In this document: piece by piece, positions 25,494 through 33,895 of the stretch
How the letters are laid out: each line of letters opens with the position of its first letter
Position numbering within the stretch: the first letter of the stretch is position 1
From: SKLM01 sp964450435
GTDB lineage: Bacteria; Chloroflexota; Anaerolineae; B4-G1
Length of the DNA stretch: 41,641 nucleotides
Reading direction: 5' to 3'
Assembly (NCBI GenBank): GCA_964450435.1
Contig: CAYVCX010000020.1
Span: 1 to 41,641 of the forward strand
Made by a program: the position numbers and the translations under genes
Notes under the pieces: generated by a model
What the model was told of the DNA's origin: nothing
The model's database searches: none
Seen by the model: only the letters and a program-made list of their open reading frames with translations

Positions 25494-26609
25494 CTAGTCT
25501 CTTCCCCCTGTGTCTCTTGCCCAAACGATCCTATGGCGATAGAAGAACTGGAACGCGACGAGCGCAATCATGACAACGCCGAGAAGCGCATAGTCCACGC
25601 CGAAGCCCACCTGGAGTCTTCCCTGGACGAGTCTGCCACCTACGGACAATCCTCCGAAGAGCAGCGCCACCGGAATCGCCGCGATGGGGTCTCCGAGGGA
25701 AATCAATCCGCAGATTATCCCATAGAAGGCAAGATCGCCAAAGTAACCGTAGTTCCTCGAAATCTTGTAGACACCGGGAACCGCGGCGAAATAGTGATAC
25801 CCGGCCAGACCAGCTATGGCCCCTCCCATAGTGAAGACCAGGAATGGTATCTTGAACGTGCTTATCCCGGCGTGTCTGGCCGCGGAGGGATTATGTCCGT
25901 GGGCTTTGATCTCATAACCGATCCTGGTCTTGGCGAACATGAAGTACAGAAACACGGCTACTCCGAGGGCAAGAAAGATCGTGAACGGGACGTTCATGAT
26001 CAAAGGGGCGTGCACAGAAGGGGGAAGCTCAAAGCTCTCACCTCTCCCTCCGGGATTCATAAAAGGACCCCCCTCTTTGATCATATGAGCAACCAGCCAG
26101 TAGGCCACGAAGTTCAACAGCATCGTCACCACGATTTCGTTGCTGTTCAACTTCCCCTTCAAGAACCCGGCAATCGCTCCAACCGCTCCCCCCCCCAGCG
26201 TGGACGCGACCAACATAAGGGGGATCACAACCCCGGGAGACAGATCCAAGAAGCGAGACCGGCTAGCACCAAAGGCGAACAGAACTGCGAAGGCGGCCAG
26301 CGCCCCGACAAAAAGCTGCCCCGTCATGCCGATGTTCCACAGCCCCGCCCGAAAGGGCATAATGAACGCGGACGTGCACAACAACAGGAATATGAACCTG
26401 TTCACCGTCAAGGGCAGCCCGTAACGGCTTGCGAAGCCGTAGTAGAAAATCTCGCGATAGGCAAGAAATGGGCTGATCCGGGCCAGGATGAAGATGAAGC
26501 TGAACAGCCCGAGGGCGACGACTATGGCCAGGGTCGAGATGATGGTTGCCTCCAGGCCGGTTAACGTCAATCTCTTCTCGAGCCTCAACCAGTGGCTACC
26601 GATCCTCAT
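25494..26609 (-). CDS. ABC transporter permease, nucleoside/BMP type (NupP/YufP-like)
   Basis: A 371-residue partner permease. It has the longer N-terminal region typical of the NupP side of the pair, FRAGLWNIGMTGQLFVGAL, the LNSNEIVVTMLLNFVAYWL block, and the coupling segment KAHGHNPSAARHAGIS. The start overlaps the end of the ATPase gene by 14 bases and the stop abuts the second permease, so the three transporter genes are tightly coupled. Confidence 0.92.
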   Translation of the reverse strand: MRIGSHWLRLEKRLTLTGLEATIISTLAIVVALGLFSFIFILARISPFLAYREIFYYGFASRYGLPLTVNRFIFLLLCTSAFIMPFRAGLWNIGMTGQLFVGALAAFAVLFAFGASRSRFLDLSPGVVIPLMLVASTLGGGAVGAIAGFLKGKLNSNEIVVTMLLNFVAYWLVAHMIKEGGPFMNPGGRGESFELPPSVHAPLIMNVPFTIFLALGVAVFLYFMFAKTRIGYEIKAHGHNPSAARHAGISTFKIPFLVFTMGGAIAGLAGYHYFAAVPGVYKISRNYGYFGDLAFYGIICGLISLGDPIAAIPVALLFGGLSVGGRLVQGRLQVGFGVDYALLGVVMIALVAFQFFYRHRIVWARDTGGRD

Positions 26610-28161
26610 GCCGCTTACCCTCCGGACGGAAGCCGGCTATCATGGCGCCCACGAGCTCTCTCTCGGTCTTCGCCCCGGGGATGATGCCTGTGAACTCTCC
26701 CTCGTATATTGGTGCAACCCAATCGCTGAGCGACAGAACCTCGTCGAGGTCCTCAGACACTAGCAGGATGCCGGCCCTCTCCTTCTTTGCTTCCATGAGC
26801 TTGCTACGCACGAACTCCGTTGCTCCCACATCGAGGCCCTGAGTTGGCAGACTGGCGATTAGAAGCCGCGGTCTGCGTGAAAGCACGCGAGCCAAGATCA
26901 GTTTCTGCAGATTTCCGCCGGATAGGGTCTTGGTCTTCACGTCGGGACTCGGAGCCGCCACATCGAACACGGAGATGATCTCCTCTGTGAGCTCTCGTGT
27001 CTTCCTGTAGTCCAAGATGCCCCGCCTGCAAAACCGATCGTCGAAGTAGAAATTCAGCGCGACATTCTCCACCAGGGAGAAATCACCGATGACGCCAACC
27101 TCCTTGCGTTCACAGGGGACGCACCCCATTCCCATCTTCCATCTCTCCAGGACAGACGCATGGGTAATGTCCTCCTGCCCCAGGATCACCCTGCCCCCTT
27201 CAGCCTTGCGAAGACCAGCAACAACCTCGGCCAGCTCGCGTTGTCCGTTACCTGAGACCCCAGCAATGCCAAAGATCTCACCTTCACGTATGGAAAACGA
27301 AACGCCCTTCAGTGCCAGGAACCCCTTGTCGCTGAGGGCCGACACGTTCTCTACTCGGAGTACCGGGGGGCCCTTCTCCACCTCGGTCCGCTCCATCCTG
27401 AATATCACGTCTCTCCCCACCATCTGCCGAGCAAGGTTTTTTTCCGTTACGTCTCTGGTGTCCAGCCGGGCCGTGACTCTCCCACGCCTCAGGACCGTCA
27501 CCCGGTCGCTTATGGCCAGAACCATGGGGAGCTTATGAGTGATGAACGGCACGATCGCGAGTTCATCCCTGGCCATGGCCTTGATAGACGCCAGGAGTTT
27601 CTCTGTCTCACCGGGCGTCAGCGCAGAAGAAGGCTCATCCAGGATGAGGAGCTTGGCCCCGCGGTAGAGAGCTTTGAGGATCTCCACCACCTGCTTTTCC
27701 CCTTCCGAGAGCTGCCAGACCTTCGCCCGGAGGTCTATCTTGAATCCATATCTCTCGCAGAGCTCCTCCAGCTCCTCCTCCGTGCTCCTCAGGTCCAGAA
27801 TTCCCCGAGCCTTCGGGTGTCCCAGAATGATGTTCTCGATGACCGTGTGAGCCGACACCAGTTTCCGGTGTTGATGAACCATGCCTATCCCGAGATCTAT
27901 GGCGTCCAGAGGTGAACTGAACTCGACCTTCCTACCGCCTATGCAGATCTCACCTTCGTCCGGCTGCAGCAAGCCAAACAGGATGTTCATCAAGGTGGTT
28001 TTCCCGGCGCCGTTCTCCCCGAGGATTGCGTGAATCTCGCCTACCCTTATGTCGAAGTCTATCTTGTCATTGGCGACCACGCCGGGAAACCTCTTCGTGA
28101 TCCCCCTCGCCTCCAGGACCGTCTCTCCGCGTTCCATCCCTTCCAGGAATTCTCTCTCCAT
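26596..28161 (-). CDS. ABC transporter ATP-binding protein, tandem domains (NupO/YufO-like)
   Basis: A 521-residue ATPase made of two fused nucleotide-binding domains. The first has Walker A GENGAGKTT (48-56), signature LSEGEKQ and Walker B LLILDEPSSALTP. The second begins near residue 265; its P-loop is the degenerate GVSGNGQRE and its Walker B reads LLIASLPTQGLD, both normal for the second half of sugar/nucleoside-type fused ATPases, with signature LSGGNLQK. The ATG at 28161 is preferred over 28167 because AAGGAG lies about 8 bases before it. Confidence 0.93.
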   Translation of the reverse strand: MEREFLEGMERGETVLEARGITKRFPGVVANDKIDFDIRVGEIHAILGENGAGKTTLMNILFGLLQPDEGEICIGGRKVEFSSPLDAIDLGIGMVHQHRKLVSAHTVIENIILGHPKARGILDLRSTEEELEELCERYGFKIDLRAKVWQLSEGEKQVVEILKALYRGAKLLILDEPSSALTPGETEKLLASIKAMARDELAIVPFITHKLPMVLAISDRVTVLRRGRVTARLDTRDVTEKNLARQMVGRDVIFRMERTEVEKGPPVLRVENVSALSDKGFLALKGVSFSIREGEIFGIAGVSGNGQRELAEVVAGLRKAEGGRVILGQEDITHASVLERWKMGMGCVPCERKEVGVIGDFSLVENVALNFYFDDRFCRRGILDYRKTRELTEEIISVFDVAAPSPDVKTKTLSGGNLQKLILARVLSRRPRLLIASLPTQGLDVGATEFVRSKLMEAKKERAGILLVSEDLDEVLSLSDWVAPIYEGEFTGIIPGAKTERELVGAMIAGFRPEGKRHEDR

Positions 28162-28197
28162 AAACATACTCCTTCCACGGACCGGGTCTCGGCAGGT

Positions 28198-28246
28198 ATG
28201 AGGCTCCCTCCCCTGAGAGTGTTCCCCTCAAGAATGGGAGCCTCAT
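28198..28246 (-). terminator. Long inverted repeat after the BMP lipoprotein gene
   Basis: Perfect 11-bp arms at 28198-28208 and 28236-28246 (ATGAGGCTCCC and its complement) enclose a 27-base loop. It lies between the BMP lipoprotein gene and the ATPase gene on the minus strand, with no T-run. Like the hairpin after the other binding-protein gene, it may protect or partly terminate the binding-protein message; that is inferred. Confidence 0.5.
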
Positions 28247-28252
28247 GCCCCT

Positions 28253-28331
28253 GTCGTTGCGAGGCGCGCTGCTTGGTGCCCAGGCAATTCCCTGGCCCAC
28301 TTAGGGACTGCTTCGTCCCGCTCGCAATAAC
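28253..28331. repeat. REP-like palindromic intergenic element
   Basis: A 79-bp element begins GTCGTTGCGAGGCG and ends CTCGCAATAAC, so its ends are imperfect inverted repeats of about 13 bp. An internal small hairpin is GGGAC (28304-28308) with GTCCC (28315-28319), reading GGGACTGCTTCGTCCC. It resembles the dispersed GTCATTGCGAGGAGCGAAGC / GGATTGCTTCGTCGC palindromes of many bacteria including Chloroflexi, here diverged. No coding capacity. Confidence 0.6.
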
Positions 28332-28362
28332 ACTTGATCTAGGTAGACCACAGTGAACCGTC

Positions 28363-29637
28363 TCACTCCAGGATTACCGTGCCCTCTAGGTCGAAGTTGA
28401 ACTCGGACAGCAACCACTCGGCTGACATCATCTCCCCGGCCTGCTTGACCACTGTCCCAGCAGCTGGGATGGGCAGACCCTCCAGCTCCAGACCAGTTCC
28501 GTTGCTCACGAAAGCATGCTCGAAGAACGGATCCCACACGCCCTTCAACATCTGATCCCGCCTCTTCTCAACGAGCTCTATGATCTCATCCGGAAGAAGT
28601 GGGCGGGCCTTGGGACTAATAGCGTCAATGCCCACCTGGTTGTCGTTCATGATGTCAACGGTCGGCAGCTCCGTCCCATCAGCCAGAATCATCTTGCGGT
28701 CCATGCCCAGGTAAAGCACCGTCTCTGGCGCCTCATCGCCGGCCAACCAGTCCTTCACTATCTGCTCGTACATAACCTCCCAACGCGTGTCGAACGAGAC
28801 GGCCACCGTATCCGTGCTCGACCAACCGTGGAACCCCACGATGTCCATGTCCTTCCCCACGAACCAAATCCCCTCTTCCTGGGCGACGTCTAGCGGCGAC
28901 CCTGAGTCAGTCTGGTGGGTCAAGACATCAACGTCGTACTGGCTCACGAGCGTCTTGGCAATGTCGCGCTCCTCGCTGGGAAGATACCAGTCACCGGCGT
29001 ACTTCACGTACACCGTCACCTCCCTGCCCAGCACCTCCGCGGCATCTTGGACCCCCAGGAAGAAGCCGGCCTGCCGTCTGATGACCTGAACACTTGGGAA
29101 TGCCGAAACGATGCCAATATTGCCGGACTCGGTTAGCGCCCCAGCGATGAGCCCTTCCAGGTACAACGCCTCATATTGCCTGGGGAAGAGTCTGATGAAG
29201 TTCCTCTTCGTGGTCAAATCGCTGGCAATGATGGATGCAAAGTACGCATCGGGGTACTTGTCAGCGATATCCTGCAAAGGCAGCCCCATGAACTCCGCGT
29301 TCCCCACGACGATGTTGGCCCCATCATCGATCAACTCCTCAGCGTAGGGAACTGTAGCGTCAGGTCCCACTTCCTCCCGATAGACGTATTCTACATTCGG
29401 GTACTTCTCCGCGAGTCGCTCTCCCGCCCGATGGTGGGCTGCTGACCAGGTCGTCCCCTCGATCAATGTGAAATGCTCGATCGCTAAAGTAGCACCCCCC
29501 CGTCCTTCTTCCCCCACCTCGACGCTGACTGGCTCCTCCTCCTCTATCACCTCCATGGCAGGGGTGCCGCAACCCACCAGCACCACCAGTACACCAATCA
29601 GCGAGATGATCGCCACCAATTCTCTGTTGCAGCGCAT
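28363..29637 (-). CDS. BMP-family ABC transporter substrate-binding lipoprotein
   Basis: A 424-residue basic-membrane-protein (PnrA/BMP) type binding protein that captures nucleosides or related ring compounds for the adjacent permeases. The signal peptide ends in VLVGC with lipidated Cys23, followed by a Glu/Val-rich linker (about 28-45). Body landmarks are GTTWSAAHHRAGERLAEKYP, the NIVVGNAEFMGLPL segment, YFASIIASDLTTKRNFIRLFPRQYEALYL-type region (about 125-155) and SGNIGIVSAFPSVQVIR. GGAGGG precedes the ATG. It is longer than classic PnrA because of the linker and an extended C-terminus. Confidence 0.9.
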   Translation of the reverse strand: MRCNRELVAIISLIGVLVVLVGCGTPAMEVIEEEEPVSVEVGEEGRGGATLAIEHFTLIEGTTWSAAHHRAGERLAEKYPNVEYVYREEVGPDATVPYAEELIDDGANIVVGNAEFMGLPLQDIADKYPDAYFASIIASDLTTKRNFIRLFPRQYEALYLEGLIAGALTESGNIGIVSAFPSVQVIRRQAGFFLGVQDAAEVLGREVTVYVKYAGDWYLPSEERDIAKTLVSQYDVDVLTHQTDSGSPLDVAQEEGIWFVGKDMDIVGFHGWSSTDTVAVSFDTRWEVMYEQIVKDWLAGDEAPETVLYLGMDRKMILADGTELPTVDIMNDNQVGIDAISPKARPLLPDEIIELVEKRRDQMLKGVWDPFFEHAFVSNGTGLELEGLPIPAAGTVVKQAGEMMSAEWLLSEFNFDLEGTVILE

Positions 29638-29769
29638 TTCTCCCTCCTCTTACTCTGCGTGAGACGCTTGACGCCGGTCGCCGGCACTGGGATCTCGGGT
29701 CACCTAAGCTATCCTATACCCATCCCTCCTTAACTGCTTCTTGGAAGCGGCGCGCCACCACCTCCAGGG

Positions 29770-31443
29770 CTAATCGCCCTTCTTGAAGGCCACAAACCGT
29801 CCCCACATGGAGGCGCATTCCATTCCCTTCTGCGGGTAACACCCGATATAGTATCTCCCGCTTTCGGCGTTCGCGATGTCCTTCCCCAGGTTCTCGGCGT
29901 GGACAATCTTCTCCGGGAAAAGGTTCAAGTGCATGTCCTGGTAGTACTGATCCAGGGGATACATCTCATCCCAGTCCTTGCCGAAGGCCTCGATTAGCTT
30001 CTGGTCTGCCTCCTCAAACGTCTTGGGATGCCAGACTCTCTGAATTGTGTTCATCGGATGGTCGGCACTGACCGCGTCCACCCCGATCCACTTGATTTCC
30101 TTGTCCACGCACCACTGCGCAAAGTCGGGCGACGGTCCCGGGTGCCTTATCATGTAACGGAATTCATCAGAGTCTGGGCTGGTCCACCCATACTTGTGCC
30201 ACCCCGTCTTGATGATCAGGATGTCCCCCTGGCGGACCTCGACGACGTCCTCAATCATCTGTGGTGTGTAGACGCTAGCATCGCTGACCTTATCCGAGAT
30301 GTCGGCGATGACACCGGGACCCACCCACTCCTCTAGAGGCACTTCGCCGATGGACCGGCCCGCTGGCCAGAAGTGCTTCTCGCCATCCATATGCGTCGCC
30401 AGGTGGAAGCTGGCCGTGCACAGGGCGCCATTCCGGCCCATCCCGAAGTACTGCCCGCCGACGCGCTTTGTGTACTTGACGCTCAAGGGTTCATAGTTCG
30501 CCCACTGGGGCGTCTGGACGCTGAAGGGGAGGGTCATGTCCACCATCTCGGCGGCATCCATGATCTGGAAGAAGGCATCCTCGGTCATCCCCTCCGGTGG
30601 CTGCAGCGCACACACCCGCGACCAGGCGGTCCCCACTTCCATGAAAGGAATAGGGTGAATCATGATCCAGGCCCGCTCGTTCTTCAGTTCTTCGATCTCG
30701 CCCACGATGGACTCGGCCAGGAGTAGATGGGCCTTGGGCATCGTGCTGTGGGTCAGCTGATAGTACTCATCCGGCGGGAACATCTCGTCCCACGTCTTGC
30801 CGTAGTCCGCCTGCAGCTTCGCCTCCGCCTTCTCAAACTCGTTCTCGTGCATGTAGCGGAGGTTGGTGTTCATGGGATGCTCGGCGCAGCCGCAGTCCAC
30901 GCCGATGACCTTCAGCTTCTTCTCCAGCGCCCAAGGGAAGAAATCGGGCGATGGTCCAGGGTGCCGCACCAGGAACCCGAATTCCTTGGATTCCACGCCG
31001 CCCTGAGCTTCCGGATTGTAGACATCCGGCCAGTCCCAGGAGTATCTGTGGTACCCCGTGTTGATGATCAGGATGTCTCCCTCTTTGACCGTCGCTCGAC
31101 TCTCGATCATCTCCGGCGTGTACAGGCCGTAATCAGACATCAGGTCAGAGATATCCACCACCACCCCTGGCCCGCAGAGGTCCTCCAGTGGAACGTCGGA
31201 AAGCGCTCGGGCCCCAGAGTGGAAGGCCCGCTCGCCGACAAGGTGCGTGCCGACCGTGTTGCTCCACCGGATCAACTGACCGTTGGCCCCCAGACCTCCA
31301 CCGTAAGCACCGGTCACGCGCTTGAAGAAATGAATCTCCAGCGCCTTCTCTCCGGGCCACGGCGGAGTGAAGATGCTGCATCCCTGGGTCAGGTCGTACA
31401 GCTTGGCGGTGTCCATGATCTTGATGAATTGTTCGCGATCCAT
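29770..31443 (-). CDS. Cyclase-family (kynurenine formamidase-like) hydrolase, two tandem domains
   Basis: A 557-residue protein with two copies of the cyclase fold, each usually about 250 residues in a stand-alone enzyme. Known members hydrolyse amide or lactam bonds, for example N-formylkynurenine or isatin, using a metal bound by an HxxTHxDGxxH-type motif. Domain 2 has the full set: His347, His351, Asp353 and His357 (FHLATHMDGEKHF). In domain 1 the aligned residues are Thr63, His67, Val69 and Ala73, so three of four ligands are gone. Both halves keep DVPLED/EVPLEE, GPGVVVDIS/GPGVIADIS, RHPGPSPDF and HPMNT. GGAGG precedes the ATG. It probably opens a ring or cleaves an amide in the heterocycle pathway; the substrate is unknown. 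Confidence 0.88.
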   Translation of the reverse strand: MDREQFIKIMDTAKLYDLTQGCSIFTPPWPGEKALEIHFFKRVTGAYGGGLGANGQLIRWSNTVGTHLVGERAFHSGARALSDVPLEDLCGPGVVVDISDLMSDYGLYTPEMIESRATVKEGDILIINTGYHRYSWDWPDVYNPEAQGGVESKEFGFLVRHPGPSPDFFPWALEKKLKVIGVDCGCAEHPMNTNLRYMHENEFEKAEAKLQADYGKTWDEMFPPDEYYQLTHSTMPKAHLLLAESIVGEIEELKNERAWIMIHPIPFMEVGTAWSRVCALQPPEGMTEDAFFQIMDAAEMVDMTLPFSVQTPQWANYEPLSVKYTKRVGGQYFGMGRNGALCTASFHLATHMDGEKHFWPAGRSIGEVPLEEWVGPGVIADISDKVSDASVYTPQMIEDVVEVRQGDILIIKTGWHKYGWTSPDSDEFRYMIRHPGPSPDFAQWCVDKEIKWIGVDAVSADHPMNTIQRVWHPKTFEEADQKLIEAFGKDWDEMYPLDQYYQDMHLNLFPEKIVHAENLGKDIANAESGRYYIGCYPQKGMECASMWGRFVAFKKGD

Positions 31444-31506
31444 TTGTACCTCCGTTGGTCACTGATTATCGGACTCTCGGGACGCCCCACTACTACAACC
31501 GCATTT

Positions 31507-31582
31507 GTCACCCCGAGGAGCGGAGCGACGAGGAATCTCGTTCACGCTGGTCAGGAATGGTTCACACGTGGGCGCTCCTCGG
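31507..31582. repeat. REP-like palindromic intergenic element
   Basis: Within the 285-bp gap between the DUF1116 and cyclase genes lies a copy of the dispersed motif CCGAGGAGCGGAGCGACGAG followed by GAATCTCG. The 9-bp stretch CCGAGGAGC (31513-31521) is repeated inverted as GCTCCTCGG (31574-31582). This is the same broad class as the element at 28253-28331 but a different branch (GAGGAATC rather than GAAGCAATC). Nothing else was recognised in the gap. Confidence 0.6.
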
Positions 31583-31728
31583 CTGTTTAGGAAGCTCTGA
31601 TTGCCGGTGTGCGGTTGTAGTGCTAGAGCCGTTCGCCCTCTTCCAACAAAACGCCCGCAGCTTGCCTGTCTAGACCGACTGGGTCCAGATTGGCTATCGA
31701 GACCGTGAAAACCGGTTCTACTCAGCCT

Positions 31729-32967
31729 CTAGTACCCGTACTTGTCGGCGAAGGCCGTCAACGCCTCCTCAAACATCTGCATCGGCGGACGAACCAGGCC
31801 AGCACCCACCTGTCCCACCCCGGGCTCCTTATGGGCGATTCCAGTGTTGATACGAGGTGTAAGGTTCTTCTCCACCACCTTCCGCACGTCAATGCCGGTG
31901 GGCGTACCCCGGAAGTCCAGTACCGGGATTGTGAAATGCGTGTGCTCGGCGTAGGTGATCTCGTACATCTCCAACGTGGCGTTCATTGCGTCCTCGGGCG
32001 TGCCGCTGACGAAGTTGACGATGGCTGGCGCGGTCGCCATAGCAAAGCCACCAATGCCCGCTGTCTCCATAATCGTGCTATCGCCGATGTCGCCACTGGC
32101 GTCCTCGGCCTCAAAACCGGGGAAGTAGAGACCCTGAGGCGTCGCGACCGGGGCAGTAAACCAGCGGTCGCCAAGCCCGCTGACCCGGATGCCGAAATCG
32201 GTGCCATTGCGGGCCATGACGGTGACGATTGTGCTTCCTTCCACACCGTGGGCGGCGTCAGTCATTGCCTTGCACGCAGCCATCACCGGATTAAGCACAC
32301 TCAGCGCATTGTCGCCAAGGAAGCGCAACACCTCCGAGGCGACATCGGCGTCAGCAGCCTTGACGATGAAAGGTGCCAGTTTGGTCGTGTACAGTATGGA
32401 CCCCGCCTTGTTGCGGTTGTGGCCCTCGTCACCCATGTGCAGGGATTCGGACAGCAGCGCGCGAATGTCGATCCCCTCACTGGCCTCGATCGCATCGGCC
32501 AGGACGGGAGCCATAGTGTTCTCCATCCAGCGGAGTTTGTCGATCACCTCCTGGCTGTAGGCACCGTAGCGCAGTACTTTGCCGTAGCCCTCGTTCAGGT
32601 TGGAATAGGCCTTGTTTCCGTGGGTCTTGTTCTCGACAACGTAGACCGACATGGAAGGACAGATGACGCCAGCCATAGGGCCCACCGCCTGATGCTCGTG
32701 GCAGGGTTCTAGCTCGATCTCGCCCGATTCAACCAAGGCCTGCGCTCCCGCCTCGTCTTTCGCCTTCCCCTCGAAGATCAATGCACCGGTGATCGCACCT
32801 CGCATCGGCCCCGAGGCTCGTTCCCAGATGATGGGCGGGCCTGCGTGAAGCAGCAGATTCTCGCGCATACCCGGGACAACGTCCAGGGCCTTGCCCAGCC
32901 CAACCAGCACCGGCTGCGCCTCCATCATCCGTTCCGTAGCTTCGGCATTTGCCTTTTCTATGTCCAT
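31729..32967 (-). CDS. DUF1116 protein (YlbE-like), oxamate carbamoyltransferase-type subunit
   Basis: A 412-residue DUF1116 protein. Family blocks visible are LLHAGPPIIWERASGPMRGA, ALIFEGKA and CHEHQAVGPMAGVICPSM. In E. coli the homologue YlbE sits with FdrA and YlbF in the allantoin region, and the three have been reported to form an oxamate carbamoyltransferase that releases carbamoyl phosphate. The FdrA-like gene is two genes upstream here and a DUF2877 gene lies across the divergent promoter, so all three partners are present. GGGAGG precedes the ATG. The function is inferred from family and neighbourhood, and the real substrate may differ from oxamate. Confidence 0.86.
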   Translation of the reverse strand: MDIEKANAEATERMMEAQPVLVGLGKALDVVPGMRENLLLHAGPPIIWERASGPMRGAITGALIFEGKAKDEAGAQALVESGEIELEPCHEHQAVGPMAGVICPSMSVYVVENKTHGNKAYSNLNEGYGKVLRYGAYSQEVIDKLRWMENTMAPVLADAIEASEGIDIRALLSESLHMGDEGHNRNKAGSILYTTKLAPFIVKAADADVASEVLRFLGDNALSVLNPVMAACKAMTDAAHGVEGSTIVTVMARNGTDFGIRVSGLGDRWFTAPVATPQGLYFPGFEAEDASGDIGDSTIMETAGIGGFAMATAPAIVNFVSGTPEDAMNATLEMYEITYAEHTHFTIPVLDFRGTPTGIDVRKVVEKNLTPRINTGIAHKEPGVGQVGAGLVRPPMQMFEEALTAFADKYGY

Positions 32968-33000
32968 CGCTGACCTCCCTTGTGTAATGAGTATTGGCTG

Positions 33001-33885
33001 CTATTCGCTACTGCGCTTCCCGATTTTGAACCGGGAATGGGCTTCCTTAAGTATCCCACTGTACAGGTCTAGGTTGCGATCCTCAAGGTGATCGAAGGAT
33101 TGAGGGCTCTTGCTGCCCCAGGTCACGTAGCGTAGGGGGTCGGGATCGAGCTTCGCAGCGATGATCTCTTCGCCCCCCCGGGCCTGGGCCAGGCGCCAGG
33201 CGATAGGATTGACAATCATGCTGTGGCCAAAGTAGTAACTACCGCCCGCATCTGGGCCCACCGAGTTGGTGGCGAGCACGTAGACATGATTATCGTACGC
33301 GCGGGCAGCATTGGTGATGTACCAGATGTCAAAGCTCCGCAGTAGAGCCGCTGGACGCACGACAACCTCGGCCCCCTTTACAGCCAACAGGCGCGAAAGC
33401 TCCGGGAAGTCCCCGTCGTAGCAGATGATCATACCGATGTCGCCCAGAGAGGTCTCGAACACCTCTGCACGGCTACCGCGGGTCACCCACCCTCCGCGTT
33501 CGCGCTGCTCCAGTGGAAAGGGATGCGTCTTGTCGTAGACCCCAATGATCCCCCCGTCCGGCCCAATCAGGATCGCCGAGTTGTAGACCACCCCCCGCTC
33601 CCGCCCGCGCCGATAGGATGGCCAGACCACATGAACCCCGAGCGACCTGGCGGCCTCCTGGATGTCACGAGTGATGCGGCCCGGAACATCATCCACAAGA
33701 TCCCACAGCTCCTCCGGCTCCAGGTCAGTCACGAAGCTGGTGGTCACAGTCTCGGGGAAGACCACCAGTTCCGCCTCGGCTTCGCTGACCGCTCTCTCCA
33801 GCCAGGCAACCCCTTTGTCCACGTTGGCCTGCACGTCGTTGGGTGTGACCGCGATTTGCACACAGGCAGCGACAAACTCCTTCAT
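33001..33885 (-). CDS. Carbon-nitrogen hydrolase (nitrilase superfamily amidase)
   Basis: A 294-residue cytoplasmic amidase with the nitrilase-superfamily Glu-Lys-Cys triad: Glu45 (VVFPETV), Lys119 (VYDKTHPF) and Cys155 (IICYDGDFPE). Most members hydrolyse amides or N-carbamoyl groups rather than nitriles. The gene lies 10 bases after the FdrA stop with GGAGGG before its ATG, and 33 bases before the DUF1116 gene, so it is embedded between two carbamoyltransferase-type subunits. Release of ammonia or a carbamoyl group from a ring-opened intermediate is a reasonable guess. Confidence 0.9.
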   Translation of the reverse strand: MKEFVAACVQIAVTPNDVQANVDKGVAWLERAVSEAEAELVVFPETVTTSFVTDLEPEELWDLVDDVPGRITRDIQEAARSLGVHVVWPSYRRGRERGVVYNSAILIGPDGGIIGVYDKTHPFPLEQRERGGWVTRGSRAEVFETSLGDIGMIICYDGDFPELSRLLAVKGAEVVVRPAALLRSFDIWYITNAARAYDNHVYVLATNSVGPDAGGSYYFGHSMIVNPIAWRLAQARGGEEIIAAKLDPDPLRYVTWGSKSPQSFDHLEDRNLDLYSGILKEAHSRFKIGKRSSE

Positions 33886-33895
33886 CGAGCCCTCC

